Of a stretch of 64,000 bases of DNA, positions 8,726-17,555 are shown piece by piece. Under the pieces are notes generated by a model. It saw only the letters and a list, made by a program, of their open reading frames with translations, did no database searches and was not told the DNA's origin. Numbering within the stretch: the stretch's first letter is position 1; the number at the start of each line of letters is the position of its first letter. The stretch comes from Saprospiraceae bacterium (lineage in GTDB: Bacteria; Bacteroidota; Bacteroidia; Chitinophagales; Saprospiraceae). The translations under genes were made by a program, and so were the position numbers. The DNA lies in contig JAEUUP010000062.1 in NCBI GenBank assembly GCA_016787525.1, positions 1-64,000 on the forward strand, written 5' to 3'.

Positions 8726-10858
8726 CTAATGACCCATAACCAACTGCGCACTGATTTTTTCAAAATCAGCTCCAACAATGGTCATAATAAGCGGCAACTC
8801 TTGCTCAACTGCCTCAAACAGCTGCGTCACCCGCGCATCATCAACAGGTTGATTTTTGGCGTTTTGCTCCAAAGTGAGCAGTATTTTTTCTATATCCGAC
8901 AAGCCCACCATGCCAAAAGTAGGCTTGATTTTATGCGCCAAACGACCGACTTCTTGCCAGTTTTTAGCATGAAAAGCTGCGACCAATTGGCCCCATTCCG
9001 CTGGTGTATGGGTCAAAAAGGTTTCAAACATATCGGCAGCGTAGCCCCAATCATCGCCATACAATTCAGTCAAAAGTTCATGATTCAGCCGTTCGTGGTA
9101 CGCAAACTTTACCCCCTCAGTATGGTCGTCATTGTCAACAACTTCCTCATAAGATATTGATTTGCAATACTTTTCGATTTTTTCAAACAATTGATTGGGT
9201 CGAAACGGTTTGGAGAGATAATCGGAAAAACCAGCTTTAAAAGCCTTATCTTTTTGAGAAATCAACGCCGAAGCCGTTAAGGCCAAAATAGGCGTATTCT
9301 GATTGGGGTTATTGGATTGCCGAATCGCGATAGTCGTTTCGTAGCCATCCATTTCGGGCATTTGAATATCCATCAGAATCATATCGTAAAGCTCCTGTTG
9401 AGCCATGTCAAACCCTTTGCGCCCATCAACTGCTATGTCAAACGGCATACCCCATTTTTCGAGCAACGAGCCGATGTATTTGCGATTCATATAGTTATCC
9501 TCTACCACCAATAACTTTTTCCCTTGGCCATTGAGCCGCTGATACTGAGGGGTATAAGTTTCGATTTGCTCTATTTTTCGATTTGACAGACCAAAAGGTA
9601 GGGTAAAAGTGAACGTTGTACCTTTTCCGACACGGCTTTTGACCTTGATTTTACCTCCTTGCAACTCAATCAGCTGTTTGACAATCGCCAAACCCAAGCC
9701 CGTGCCACCAAACTTGCGCTTGATGTCACCATCAACTTGCCGAAAAGCTTGAAAAATCAGGTTCAACTTCTCTTTCGGAATACCAATGCCTGTGTCGCTT
9801 ATCGTAAATGCTATGACGAATTGCGTTTTTCTCAGTGCTTTGATGTGCGCTGCTACGGTTATTCTGCCTTTTTCCGTAAATTTTTCAGCATTATTAATCA
9901 AATTGCTCAAAATCTGATTCAGCAAAAGGTCGTCACCAACAACTAAATTTTCCAAACGCGGGTCTATATCGAGTTCGATACTGAGGGGTCTGTCTTCCAA
10001 ACGCAATTGACTTGATTTGACCAACGAACGCATCAAACCTTTGATGTCAAACTCTTTTTGTTGCGTTTCGAGTTTGCCCGCTCGGATTTTTGACAAATCA
10101 AGCACGTCCGAAATCAAATTGCGCAGCATTTCAGCCGAGTTTTTCAGGATGTCCAGATACTCGCGTTGCTCCTTAGTCGGTTGTGTGTCGTACAACAAAT
10201 GCGACATACCCAAAATCGCATTCAATGGCGTACGAATCTCGTGACTCATATTGGCCAAAAACTGTTTTTGGGCGTGTTCGGCTTCTTCTGCTCTGTTTTT
10301 AGCTTCTTCGAGGTCGCGTTGTAAATTTTTCTGATACGTGATGTCGTAGTGAATCCCAATAGACCCCACAAAACCTTCCTCCGCATCATAAATCGGCGTT
10401 CCAGAAATCAATACCCAAATACGTTCCCCATTTTTTTTCATAATCTGTATTTCATAAACCCCAGCTTTACCCGCCGCGCGGTCACTATCTTGCCTTTTCA
10501 GAACAGGCAAAAACTCAGCTGGCAAAAACACACTGGCCGCATTGAGTCCAACCAATTCTTCCTCTTGATAACCCACCATTTTGCAAAAACGGGGATAAGC
10601 CCGCACAATCACCCCCTCAGTATTCACCTCCATCAGACCCAATTCCATGTTTTCGATGATGCCACGGTATTTTTCTTCACTTGCACTCAGTTGCTCGGTA
10701 CGTTCTGCGACTTTTTGTTCCAAACTCTCGTTGAGCGTCCGCAACTCCATGTTGGCATTGTACAATTCCAATGCTTTAGCTTCTAAAATCGCCTCAGCTT
10801 GCTTCCGTGCGAGCCGTTCGCGTTCGATGCGGCGTTTGAGCAAATTCAGTTCGGTCAT
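8726..10858 (-). CDS. hybrid histidine kinase, coiled coil-PAS-HisKA-HATPase-REC-HPt
   Basis: This 710-residue cytoplasmic kinase is paralogous to the one at 5596 from HisKA onward. Residues 1-60 are a charged coiled coil where the other kinase has an HNOBA domain; PAS spans about 62-180. HisKA has H206 (MSHEIRTPLN) and HATPase has D355 (DTGIGIP) and GGTGLGL near 384-390. The receiver domain has D497 (MDIQMP) and K550, and HPt has H642 (AHKIKPTFG). Its ATG overlaps the stop of the upstream H-NOX gene by four bases, so the two are coupled. The N-terminal swap suggests it reads its H-NOX partner by a different interface. No own response regulator follows, so it may share the LytTR protein at 4874. 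Confidence 0.92.
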   Translation of the reverse strand: MTELNLLKRRIERERLARKQAEAILEAKALELYNANMELRTLNESLEQKVAERTEQLSASEEKYRGIIENMELGLMEVNTEGVIVRAYPRFCKMVGYQEEELVGLNAASVFLPAEFLPVLKRQDSDRAAGKAGVYEIQIMKKNGERIWVLISGTPIYDAEEGFVGSIGIHYDITYQKNLQRDLEEAKNRAEEAEHAQKQFLANMSHEIRTPLNAILGMSHLLYDTQPTKEQREYLDILKNSAEMLRNLISDVLDLSKIRAGKLETQQKEFDIKGLMRSLVKSSQLRLEDRPLSIELDIDPRLENLVVGDDLLLNQILSNLINNAEKFTEKGRITVAAHIKALRKTQFVIAFTISDTGIGIPKEKLNLIFQAFRQVDGDIKRKFGGTGLGLAIVKQLIELQGGKIKVKSRVGKGTTFTFTLPFGLSNRKIEQIETYTPQYQRLNGQGKKLLVVEDNYMNRKYIGSLLEKWGMPFDIAVDGRKGFDMAQQELYDMILMDIQMPEMDGYETTIAIRQSNNPNQNTPILALTASALISQKDKAFKAGFSDYLSKPFRPNQLFEKIEKYCKSISYEEVVDNDDHTEGVKFAYHERLNHELLTELYGDDWGYAADMFETFLTHTPAEWGQLVAAFHAKNWQEVGRLAHKIKPTFGMVGLSDIEKILLTLEQNAKNQPVDDARVTQLFEAVEQELPLIMTIVGADFEKISAQLVMGH

Positions 10859-11397
10859 GCTGATTTTTTGATACGTATTTGGACAACAGTACCGTCGTCG
10901 GTGAGGTTATTTTTTTCTACAACGCCCGTTTCACCATAGTGCAACAGGCAAGATTCTATCAAACCAACAGCGAAATCCGCCATTTTACGCTCCGAACGAT
11001 ACACCATTTCCAAGGTCAGCGCATCGAGGCGTTTGGTCTCAAAATGGGGCAATTCGGCATCTGGGTAGAGTTTTCTAACCTCTACATGGATATAATGCTC
11101 GATGGATTCCAAAAGGCTGAACGCATCAGGCACAGCTTTTAGAAAGTGGCCATATTGTTTTACCAGTACATTAAAAAAGTGTTTACCGTAGATTTGGAGC
11201 AGTTGTTGCACAGGAATCTGTGTTCGGCGGCTCAGATTCATCACCAATTGTACAATTTCGCCATGAGGATAAGTGCCAATCGAGGTGTAAACGCCACCCG
11301 ATGACAACTGACTGTTGGCGATGATGTCGTCAACCACTTTATACCCAAAGTTGTCTTCTACCAAGTCGAGAAATTCTGTAAATACAATTCCTTTCAT
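10855..11397 (-). CDS. H-NOX heme gas sensor (second pair)
   Basis: I chose the start MKGIVFTEF at 11397, giving 180 residues and aligning with the other H-NOX; an extension to 11424 adds nine residues unlike the family. The proximal heme ligand is H104 (YIHVEV), the proline is P117, and the YxSxR motif is Y133-S135-R137 (YRSER). Sequence identity with the neighbour at 8074 looks low apart from these residues, so the pair is an old duplication or a separate acquisition. It is coupled by a four-base overlap to the kinase at 8726. The role is sensing nitric oxide or a related ligand through heme. Confidence 0.88.
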   Translation of the reverse strand: MKGIVFTEFLDLVEDNFGYKVVDDIIANSQLSSGGVYTSIGTYPHGEIVQLVMNLSRRTQIPVQQLLQIYGKHFFNVLVKQYGHFLKAVPDAFSLLESIEHYIHVEVRKLYPDAELPHFETKRLDALTLEMVYRSERKMADFAVGLIESCLLHYGETGVVEKNNLTDDGTVVQIRIKKSA

Positions 11398-11424
11398 TTT
11401 AATTATAGTTTTGTGCTTATACAA

Positions 11425-11944
11425 AAAATTGGAATTACCCGTATGATTTTATGGTAATACGTCAGAGTTGGAGATTAGATACGAAAGGAGGGGTTTCTGG
11501 ATTAGTTTTCTCAAAATATCTCACGTATGACTGTAACGGACAAAGAAAAATTTCTTAATCAAGTGGTGTACAATATTTTGGAGATTAATGTGACATATAA
11601 AGAGTTTTTTTACAACAAAAAGACGCTGATATTCTCAGAAATGAGCCGATGGATTAGACCTGCATTGCAGAAAACAAAAACGGAGTCGTCCCATATAAAT
11701 AAATAGGTTTAAATTGCATAAATATTTGTATGACAATATTTTATAAACAAAAACTCGTAAATTATTTGGTGTATTATGTGTTCTGTATCTCATTGTTTTA
11801 GAGTCAAAATACGTGTTTTTGCGCTAAAAACAGGTTTGTATCCTAATTTTACTGAGGGGTATCATTTCTAAAATGTGACATTTTGTGGGCTTCACGAAAG
11901 CCTGATTGGGCATCGTCAAAAGGAGAGTTAAACACTGTTTTCGA
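11425..11944. other. 520-bp spacer between H-NOX block and EPS operon
   Basis: This stretch should hold the promoter of the leftward H-NOX block and the end of the leftward flippase operon. I see one short ORF (11527-11706), one dispersed word at 11851 and no clear terminator. No convincing TAnnTTTG box was found on the minus strand. Confidence 0.5.
11527..11706 (+). CDS. possible small protein of 59 residues
   Basis: An ATG-initiated ORF encodes 59 residues (starting MTVTDKEKFLNQ, ending SSHINK) in the spacer upstream of the second H-NOX gene, on the opposite strand. The composition looks protein-like, with hydrophobic and charged residues mixed and a helical second half. I recognise no family and see no ribosome-binding or promoter signal that would confirm it. 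It may be a chance ORF or a fragment of a lost gene. Confidence 0.3.
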   Translation: MTVTDKEKFLNQVVYNILEINVTYKEFFYNKKTLIFSEMSRWIRPALQKTKTESSHINK

Positions 11945-13252
11945 CTAACGTTTTGATACCAAATAAGTCACTTTGTAAGACTCAAAAACAGCATTTACGA
12001 CCGACTCTAAACGCACATCCAACCAGCGTTGCAAAAGTCTCTGTCCCAACAAAATCGTAACCACAACCGATAAAGAAGAAGCCACAGCCGCGCCCCAAAC
12101 TCCTGCTTTTGGTATCAGTAAAACATTGAAAATCAAAGTGATAACCATACTCAGCAACAGCATACGAAAGTTCCAAATAGGTTGACCAATGGCATCGAGC
12201 GTCACCCCAAAAACCCGCCCAAAAGGCTTAATCAAACCCGCCAAAGCTAAAATCTGAATCAAAGGAGCTGCCGCCAAAAAAGATTGACCTGCCACGATTT
12301 GCACCAAAACGGGCGCAGCAAGACAAACACCAACCGTCATGGGCAAGGTCAATGCTAAAAGACCGCCGACTGATTTTTCATAAAGTCGAGCGACCCCCTC
12401 AGTATTTTGAGCTTGATGCACAGCAGACAAACGTGGCATCAACGCCAAACCTAAAGCATTGAGTGGAAAATCAAGGTAACTTATTAATCGTGTGGCAACA
12501 TTATAGGTCGCAACGGCAGAAGGTGCCACAAAAGCACTGAGCAAAAACAAATCCGCCCGCTGAAACAGCATCGAACACAGGTTGGTCCCCATACCGTAGC
12601 GACCAAATCGAAACATCTGTCTGAGCCATTGTTTTTCGATTTTACCAAATTGCCAGTTCTTTTTTTGATAAAAATAAAGAATCCCTAACGATAGTATCGT
12701 AGCCGCAAACTGTCCTGCAAGTAAAGCCAAATTAGACACTGACGAGGTAAAAAAAGGCAAAAACAAAGTAAATACAAGATAAAAACCGCCAAAAACAGTA
12801 TAAGAAATCACCAAACTCCGAAAATCTGAGTCCGCCATACGCAAACCTTCGAGGGTTTTCAGCACGGCTTGTAGAAGACTGAGCGGTGCATAGCACCAAA
12901 ATAAATGCGACAAACCTGGCATTTGCCAAATATCGGACATGCCAACTGACAACCCCAAAAGCAATAAAAGCCCCACTACATTCGCCCCCAAACTGAACAC
13001 CAATGCTGCACTTGCCAATTGCGGACGTGCGACAGGCTGATGTGTCGAAAAGTGAACCAGTGCATTCTGAACCAAACCCAAACGCCCCATTTCGACCATT
13101 GAAGTCAGCGTCAGAAACATAGCCCATTCGCCTAAGTCTGTGGGTGTGAGGAGTCGGACTACGAGCATAAATTGTAGCATAGCGAAACCCTGTTGAGCCA
13201 TATTGGCCACTAAAGATTGACTGCTGGAACGAGAGAAATTAAGCTTTTTCAT
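11945..13252 (-). CDS. polysaccharide flippase (Wzx/PST, MATE-like)
   Basis: This 435-residue integral membrane protein of the oligosaccharide flippase / MOP superfamily probably has 12 or more membrane segments. The N-terminal part (SQSLVANMAQQGFAMLQFMLV, then RLLTPTDLGEWAMF) is typical of Wzx and PST transporters. It would move undecaprenyl-linked repeat units to the periplasmic face for polymerisation. It is the last gene of a leftward exopolysaccharide operon and its ATG overlaps the stop of the glycosyltransferase upstream by four bases. A dispersed word at 12395 gives an NTEGV-type loop between membrane segments. Confidence 0.9.
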   Translation of the reverse strand: MKKLNFSRSSSQSLVANMAQQGFAMLQFMLVVRLLTPTDLGEWAMFLTLTSMVEMGRLGLVQNALVHFSTHQPVARPQLASAALVFSLGANVVGLLLLLGLSVGMSDIWQMPGLSHLFWCYAPLSLLQAVLKTLEGLRMADSDFRSLVISYTVFGGFYLVFTLFLPFFTSSVSNLALLAGQFAATILSLGILYFYQKKNWQFGKIEKQWLRQMFRFGRYGMGTNLCSMLFQRADLFLLSAFVAPSAVATYNVATRLISYLDFPLNALGLALMPRLSAVHQAQNTEGVARLYEKSVGGLLALTLPMTVGVCLAAPVLVQIVAGQSFLAAAPLIQILALAGLIKPFGRVFGVTLDAIGQPIWNFRMLLLSMVITLIFNVLLIPKAGVWGAAVASSLSVVVTILLGQRLLQRWLDVRLESVVNAVFESYKVTYLVSKR

Positions 13253-14457
13253 ACTGTTTGGATGTGTGCAGTTGCAAAGTCAACACCGATGTGTGCTGGT
13301 TTTTGCTCCCGTTTTTTGTGTTCTAAAATGCGTTGATAAATCCCCTCAGTATCAGCAGCGATTTTTGACCAACTGTACTTTTCTGACACTATTTTTCGCC
13401 CATTTTCGCCCATTTTTTGGGCCAAATCTGGGTTTTTGTACAAAAAATTGATTTTGGCTGCCAGTTCGTGTAGATTATCGAGGTCGAATAAAAGACCATT
13501 CCGATGCTCTTCTACCACTTCTACAATCCCCCCAACACGACTTGCCACCACAGGTTTGCCACACGCATTGGCTTCGAGCAGAACGATGCCCTGCGTCTCG
13601 TGCGACGATGGCAAAACAAGGGCAAAACTCTGCTGAATTTGTGCCAAAACAGCTTGATTGGGCAAGCCTCCGAGTAAGCTGACACGATTTTGATACCCCT
13701 CAGTAAACAGACGGTTTTCGATGTTTTTTCGCTCTGAACCATCGCCAATTAAGGTCAAATGGATGTTTTTGTCCAAAAAAGGTAAAACATCGAGCAACCG
13801 ATTCACACCTTTTATCGCCTCCAAACGACCGATAAAAACGAGCGTTTCACTGTTCTTTTCAGCTTTCTGTACGGTCTGACTGTTGACTCCATTGGGCAAA
13901 ACCGTGGTTTTTTCAGCAATTTTAGGCGATACTTCGGTCATTTCCGACAGCATTTCGCGGCTCACGGCGATACACGCATCGGCATTTTGAAGACATTTTT
14001 TCTCAAAATGGCTTGCCCATATCTGGTGGATTTTTTGACCTATCTGCAATGCCGTTTTTGAAAACTTATTTTCCAAATTGACTAAGCCGTGAAAAGTCGC
14101 CACTATCGGTATGGGCAAACCCAACTGAGGTGTCAAAAAGCCTGACCGACCTTGTAAATGAACAAGGTCAAATTGATGATAATGATTTGATAACCAATTT
14201 TTTACAGACATATTAAAACTCAATTCTTCCAAAAAATGAGAACACACAGGCGAATAACGCAATGGGAGATACGGCAGTTCGATGATGTGACGACCTTCCA
14301 TTGTATAGTGTTTTTCGCCATTGTGCCAACTACCCGCTGTCAATATTTTGACCTCATGACCGCGCTCAGTCAGATGCGCTGCCAACTGCCATGTGTGGGT
14401 TTGTATGCCACCTTGGTAGCGGTGCGGAAGAGATTTACAGATGAGTAATATTTTCAT
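13249..14457 (-). CDS. GT4-family glycosyltransferase
   Basis: I chose MKILLICKSL at 14457 as start (402 residues); the open frame extends to 14592 without family similarity and through a dispersed word. The protein has the GT-B layout: an N-terminal acceptor domain with GGIQTHTWQLA near the start and a C-terminal donor domain beginning around VFIGRLEAIKG. The EX7E-type motif of retaining GT4 enzymes is seen in SHETQGIVLLEANACGKPVV. It adds a sugar to the lipid-linked repeat unit on the cytoplasmic side. It is coupled to the flippase gene by a four-base overlap. Confidence 0.9.
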   Translation of the reverse strand: MKILLICKSLPHRYQGGIQTHTWQLAAHLTERGHEVKILTAGSWHNGEKHYTMEGRHIIELPYLPLRYSPVCSHFLEELSFNMSVKNWLSNHYHQFDLVHLQGRSGFLTPQLGLPIPIVATFHGLVNLENKFSKTALQIGQKIHQIWASHFEKKCLQNADACIAVSREMLSEMTEVSPKIAEKTTVLPNGVNSQTVQKAEKNSETLVFIGRLEAIKGVNRLLDVLPFLDKNIHLTLIGDGSERKNIENRLFTEGYQNRVSLLGGLPNQAVLAQIQQSFALVLPSSHETQGIVLLEANACGKPVVASRVGGIVEVVEEHRNGLLFDLDNLHELAAKINFLYKNPDLAQKMGENGRKIVSEKYSWSKIAADTEGIYQRILEHKKREQKPAHIGVDFATAHIQTV

Positions 14458-14516
14458 TTTTAGTTGTATCATTTTTATACGTGAGCCTATTGGAAATACT
14501 GAGGGGGGGAGACCAA

Positions 14517-14612
14517 TCAAGCTTTTTCTTTTTTTGAACTTGAAATGCCGACAACAATGCCGATGACGAAAAAAATAAGAATAACGCCCCAAGGCATACC
14601 TTCTCCAAGCAT
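14517..14612 (-). CDS. 31-residue single-pass membrane protein
   Basis: A short ORF in the gap between two exopolysaccharide genes encodes a peptide starting MLGEGMPWG, with one hydrophobic helix (VILIFFVIGIVVGI) and a lysine-rich tail (KKEKA). A positively charged cytoplasmic tail and a single membrane segment are what a real microprotein of this kind would show. A longer frame reading into the upstream gene (to 14837) is less plausible. The dispersed word at 14498 follows its stop closely, as for many genuine genes here. Function unknown, perhaps a modulator of the adjacent membrane glycosyltransferase. Confidence 0.5.
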   Translation of the reverse strand: MLGEGMPWGVILIFFVIGIVVGISSSKKEKA

Positions 14613-14650
14613 GATTTTGATGATGTTTGAGTGAAAAAAGAGAGAATTAT

Positions 14651-15811
14651 TTAGGCGATATGGTGTGCTGTGTGAATAAACTGACGGCGTGCCACACGCA
14701 TTTGGGTCAAGGCTTTGAGGGTTGCCCACAAAGCTGAGGGTACATCGCGCCAGATTTTTAAATTTTGGATTTGAAAGCAATATTTCGGCAAAGCCAAGGC
14801 GAACGACAACAGGTTGAAACCCAAAGCCAAAGCCCAAAAAAGAACAAAATCAGTGGCAAACACAAAATTAACTAAGGCCCCAAAAGCCAAGGCAAACGGC
14901 AAAACAAGGCGGGGCGGCAAAGTCATTTGCAACGATTTATTCAAAAAATCAAGTTGCCCTTTGAGCAAAAATTGAACCACCGCATCGGGTAAGAAACGCT
15001 CAGCATATTGGTATTGTGCCGCCAACCAACGACTGCGTTGGCGCGAAAACTGCTTCGATTGACTCACTTTTTCATCAAAAACGATGGTATTTTCGTCATA
15101 TTCGATGGTTTCGCCTACTTTTGTGAGCCTGAGTTCAAGTTCTTTGTCGAAGCCACCAATAGCCTCCACATGCTGCATGGTTTGGTCGAAGAGGGCATAA
15201 TCGAAAGCCATCCCAGAGCCAGCTAACCGAGCCGACAAACCCAAAGCACGGTGTCCTTTGCACAAAATATGGTTGTTGGCATCCTCACTTGCTGCATCGA
15301 GTAGCGCAAAATTGGTCTGTCCATTTTTTGCCATGCGACGACCTTGTAGCACACGAACACCCGCCGAAAACGACTGATTGACACGACTCAAAAAATCAGA
15401 TTTCATGCCATTGTCCGCATCTAAAATCACAGCCACTTCGTAACCTCTCCCCCTCAGTACATCGAGTGCCTGCCTCAATGATTTTGATTTTGTGCTTTTT
15501 TCAAACGCAACTTCTATGACTTCAATCGGCATTTGGCGGAGTTGCGCCACAGTATCTTGTTGCAATTGGTCAGCGATGACCACAATTTGGTACTGTTGCT
15601 GCGGATAGTCTTGTTGCAAAGCCGCTGTCACTGTTGGTACAATGACGGCATCTTCTCGATAGGCAGGAATCAAAACAGCCATGCGCCGCAAACGTTTGGT
15701 TTCTACCATTTTCAAAGGTTTGTAAAATATGCCTGCAATCGAAAAAAGGAGTTGATACAATGCGCCCCAAGCACTATAAGCTAAAGTTATTAAATTGAAA
15801 ATTGTTAACAT
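14651..15811 (-). CDS. membrane GT2-family glycosyltransferase
   Basis: This 386-residue family 2 glycosyltransferase has an N-terminal membrane anchor (residues 1-30) and two or more C-terminal membrane segments. The catalytic GT-A domain begins at MAVLIPAYRED (44-54). The nucleotide-sugar DxD motif is D131-A-D133, a GGFDKELE segment follows, and the QRSRW (QxxRW-type) motif points to a possibly processive enzyme. It is encoded within the leftward exopolysaccharide operon upstream of the small membrane protein and GT4. The sugar it transfers is not predictable. Confidence 0.9.
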   Translation of the reverse strand: MLTIFNLITLAYSAWGALYQLLFSIAGIFYKPLKMVETKRLRRMAVLIPAYREDAVIVPTVTAALQQDYPQQQYQIVVIADQLQQDTVAQLRQMPIEVIEVAFEKSTKSKSLRQALDVLRGRGYEVAVILDADNGMKSDFLSRVNQSFSAGVRVLQGRRMAKNGQTNFALLDAASEDANNHILCKGHRALGLSARLAGSGMAFDYALFDQTMQHVEAIGGFDKELELRLTKVGETIEYDENTIVFDEKVSQSKQFSRQRSRWLAAQYQYAERFLPDAVVQFLLKGQLDFLNKSLQMTLPPRLVLPFALAFGALVNFVFATDFVLFWALALGFNLLSFALALPKYCFQIQNLKIWRDVPSALWATLKALTQMRVARRQFIHTAHHIA

Positions 15812-15857
15812 TCTAAAATTTTTAAATAGTTATTAATCAATAGTTTGTGTATTTTTT

Positions 15858-17312
15858 TTAGTCAGTCACCCCCTCAGTATCAGGCATTGTATCGAAGCGT
15901 TTGGCTATGAAAATAAGTGGTATGGCAATGCCCATCAATATCCCTGTTGGCATTTGGCTATACACTTGATTGCCGTAACTGGACATCATAACACCACACA
16001 TACCAGCAAAAAGAGCCGACATTTTAACCCTCAAAACAGGGTCTCGTAAGTGCCAAATGATGTGACCGCCTTTGCCAATGAAAAAACCGAACATGAAAAG
16101 ATGGAAACAAATGCCCACAATGCCCGTTTCGGCCCAGATTTTAACATAATAACTATCGGTTGCCGTGTTGGCGAGTAGGCTGTATGGATTGAAACGGCTG
16201 CCCCAAAATCCAGCCGCCCCGATGCCACCACCAAACGGACGAGAGGCGAGATACCGTCCGAACGTCTTTTGATTGCGCAGACGCACTTGGAGCGACTCAT
16301 CGTTGGGGTCAAGGGCTGTACGCATACGACGCACTTGTTCCACATTTTGCAATGCAAATGTGTATTTGAGAACATAAAAAATACTACCAAACACCAAGAA
16401 ACCCGCGATGAGGATTTTAAAATTGCGAGACATGAATAGATACACCAAAACGCCCGCTCCCGGCACTGCCAAAGCCCCCCGTGTACCCGAAATTGCAAAA
16501 CCAATAAATGTGACGATGGCAACAATACCAAAGCCTATTTTCTTCTTTTTAGACACAGGTCCCAACGCGATGATGCCGCAAATCAAAGCCACCATCGCCT
16601 GTGAAGCTCCGAACTGACCCGCATCACTATAAAATGAAAAAACACGCAAAACCCCGTGCAAAACATGTGTCATCGCAAAACCCTCGGCATAGAGCCAATG
16701 ATTTTCGGCTTCGTCAACACCAAAAATCATTTGTCGAAGGCCCCAAATAGTGCCTAAAATGGATAAAAAAATCATCCAATGCAGAAAACGGTCGAGATAT
16801 TTTACATCATCAAAACAGATGAAAACCAAGCCAAAACTCAGTAGTTGATAAAAACCCACACCACGCATGGCATAAAACCAACACTCAAAGCCATTCGATT
16901 CAGGATTAAACATCTCTAAAACCACAAAACCAAACCACGCCAAAGCCATCGTCATACCGCTGTTCTTCAACGCCGACCAGTTGACTTTTTTCTTGAAAAC
17001 CAGAGCTAACCAACTGACAAACAATAGAATATCCATCAATAAACCCCAAGGCCCATCCATATAACGGGCAATGCCTGCGGCAAAAAAACCAATCCAAATG
17101 CTCAACCACAAGCCTACTAAAGGATTGCCAAACAACCAAGTGAGGAAAAAAATGACCATTGGCAAACCCACGATTGCCAAACCAAAGACCAATCCTAATG
17201 TGCCGACGGCTAAACCAATGACGACGGCACTGACTACGACAGCGATTATGGCTGTCCATGAGCCGAGTTTTTCTGAGCCTGTTTTTATTTCTGTGTGTAT
17301 TGCGAGTGGCAT
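15858..17312 (-). CDS. O-antigen ligase-like polysaccharide polymerase (Wzy)
   Basis: This 484-residue polytopic membrane protein has about 11-12 hydrophobic segments and a large polar loop (about residues 310-390, including RRMRTALDPND and FGRYLASRPFGGG). That layout and the GIGAAGFWG region fit the O-antigen ligase / Wzy polymerase superfamily. It would polymerise exported repeat units. It is the first gene of the leftward operon and lies under a TACCTTTG promoter. The C-terminus ends in MPDTEGVTD, where TEGV is encoded by a dispersed word, so the word has been accommodated in a dispensable tail. Confidence 0.85.
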   Translation of the reverse strand: MPLAIHTEIKTGSEKLGSWTAIIAVVVSAVVIGLAVGTLGLVFGLAIVGLPMVIFFLTWLFGNPLVGLWLSIWIGFFAAGIARYMDGPWGLLMDILLFVSWLALVFKKKVNWSALKNSGMTMALAWFGFVVLEMFNPESNGFECWFYAMRGVGFYQLLSFGLVFICFDDVKYLDRFLHWMIFLSILGTIWGLRQMIFGVDEAENHWLYAEGFAMTHVLHGVLRVFSFYSDAGQFGASQAMVALICGIIALGPVSKKKKIGFGIVAIVTFIGFAISGTRGALAVPGAGVLVYLFMSRNFKILIAGFLVFGSIFYVLKYTFALQNVEQVRRMRTALDPNDESLQVRLRNQKTFGRYLASRPFGGGIGAAGFWGSRFNPYSLLANTATDSYYVKIWAETGIVGICFHLFMFGFFIGKGGHIIWHLRDPVLRVKMSALFAGMCGVMMSSYGNQVYSQMPTGILMGIAIPLIFIAKRFDTMPDTEGVTD

Positions 17313-17334
17313 TGTCTCTTCTTTTTTTATGGTT

Positions 17335-17342
17335 CAAAGGTA
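17335..17342 (-). promoter_or_regulatory. -7 box of the EPS operon promoter
   Basis: On the minus strand TACCTTTG fits TAnnTTTG exactly and lies 22 bp before the polymerase ATG at 17312. A dispersed word (17350-17358) sits immediately upstream, where the -33/-7 spacer would be. No clear -33 box is seen. Confidence 0.55.
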
Positions 17343-17369
17343 GAGACATACTGAGGGGTGGTTTGAGGG

Positions 17370-17390
17370 TTTTCGTTTTTTGGTAAGTTT
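17370..17390 (-). promoter_or_regulatory. shared EPS leader block, candidate operator
   Basis: The plus-strand block TTTTCGTTTTTTGGTAAG plus TTT recurs with one difference at 43988-44008, in the same place relative to the acyltransferase start. Around both, the stretches TCTCTTCTTTTTT, CAAAGGT and the ATG are also aligned. An inverted related string (ACCAAAAACCGAAAG) lies at 17541-17555 upstream of the divergent receiver gene. This looks like a common regulator site of the exopolysaccharide genes. Confidence 0.55.
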
Positions 17391-17540
17391 GGTCGTTTTT
17401 TCGGCGACAAAACAACCTTTTTTGGGGAAAAACACCCCTTAAAAAGTCCTAAATGCTTGATAATCAATAAGTCACCCCTCAGTATTAGCGTGCTAAAAAC
17501 CGAAAACCGAACAGAATATACCAAAAAAACCGCTGAAAAG

Positions 17541-17555
17541 ACCAAAAACCGAAAG
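17541..17555 (+). promoter_or_regulatory. related operator-like string before receiver gene
   Basis: ACCAAAAACCGAAAG here, with weaker copies at 17493-17507 and 17519-17532, resembles the reverse complement of the block at 17370-17390. A weak -7-like CATCTTTG follows at 17583-17590, 35 bp before the ATG at 17626. The 313-bp divergent spacer therefore probably controls both directions. Confidence 0.4.

Noticed and set aside
13249..14592. Extended start of the GT4 gene at 14592
   Set aside because: The extra 45 residues cross a dispersed word and the small membrane-protein gene and are unlike the family; MKILLICKSL is the natural start.
14517..14837. A 106-residue frame overlapping the GT2 gene end
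   Set aside because: Most of it runs antiparallel-frame through a real gene; only the last 31 codons from an ATG at 14612 look protein-like and lie in the gap.
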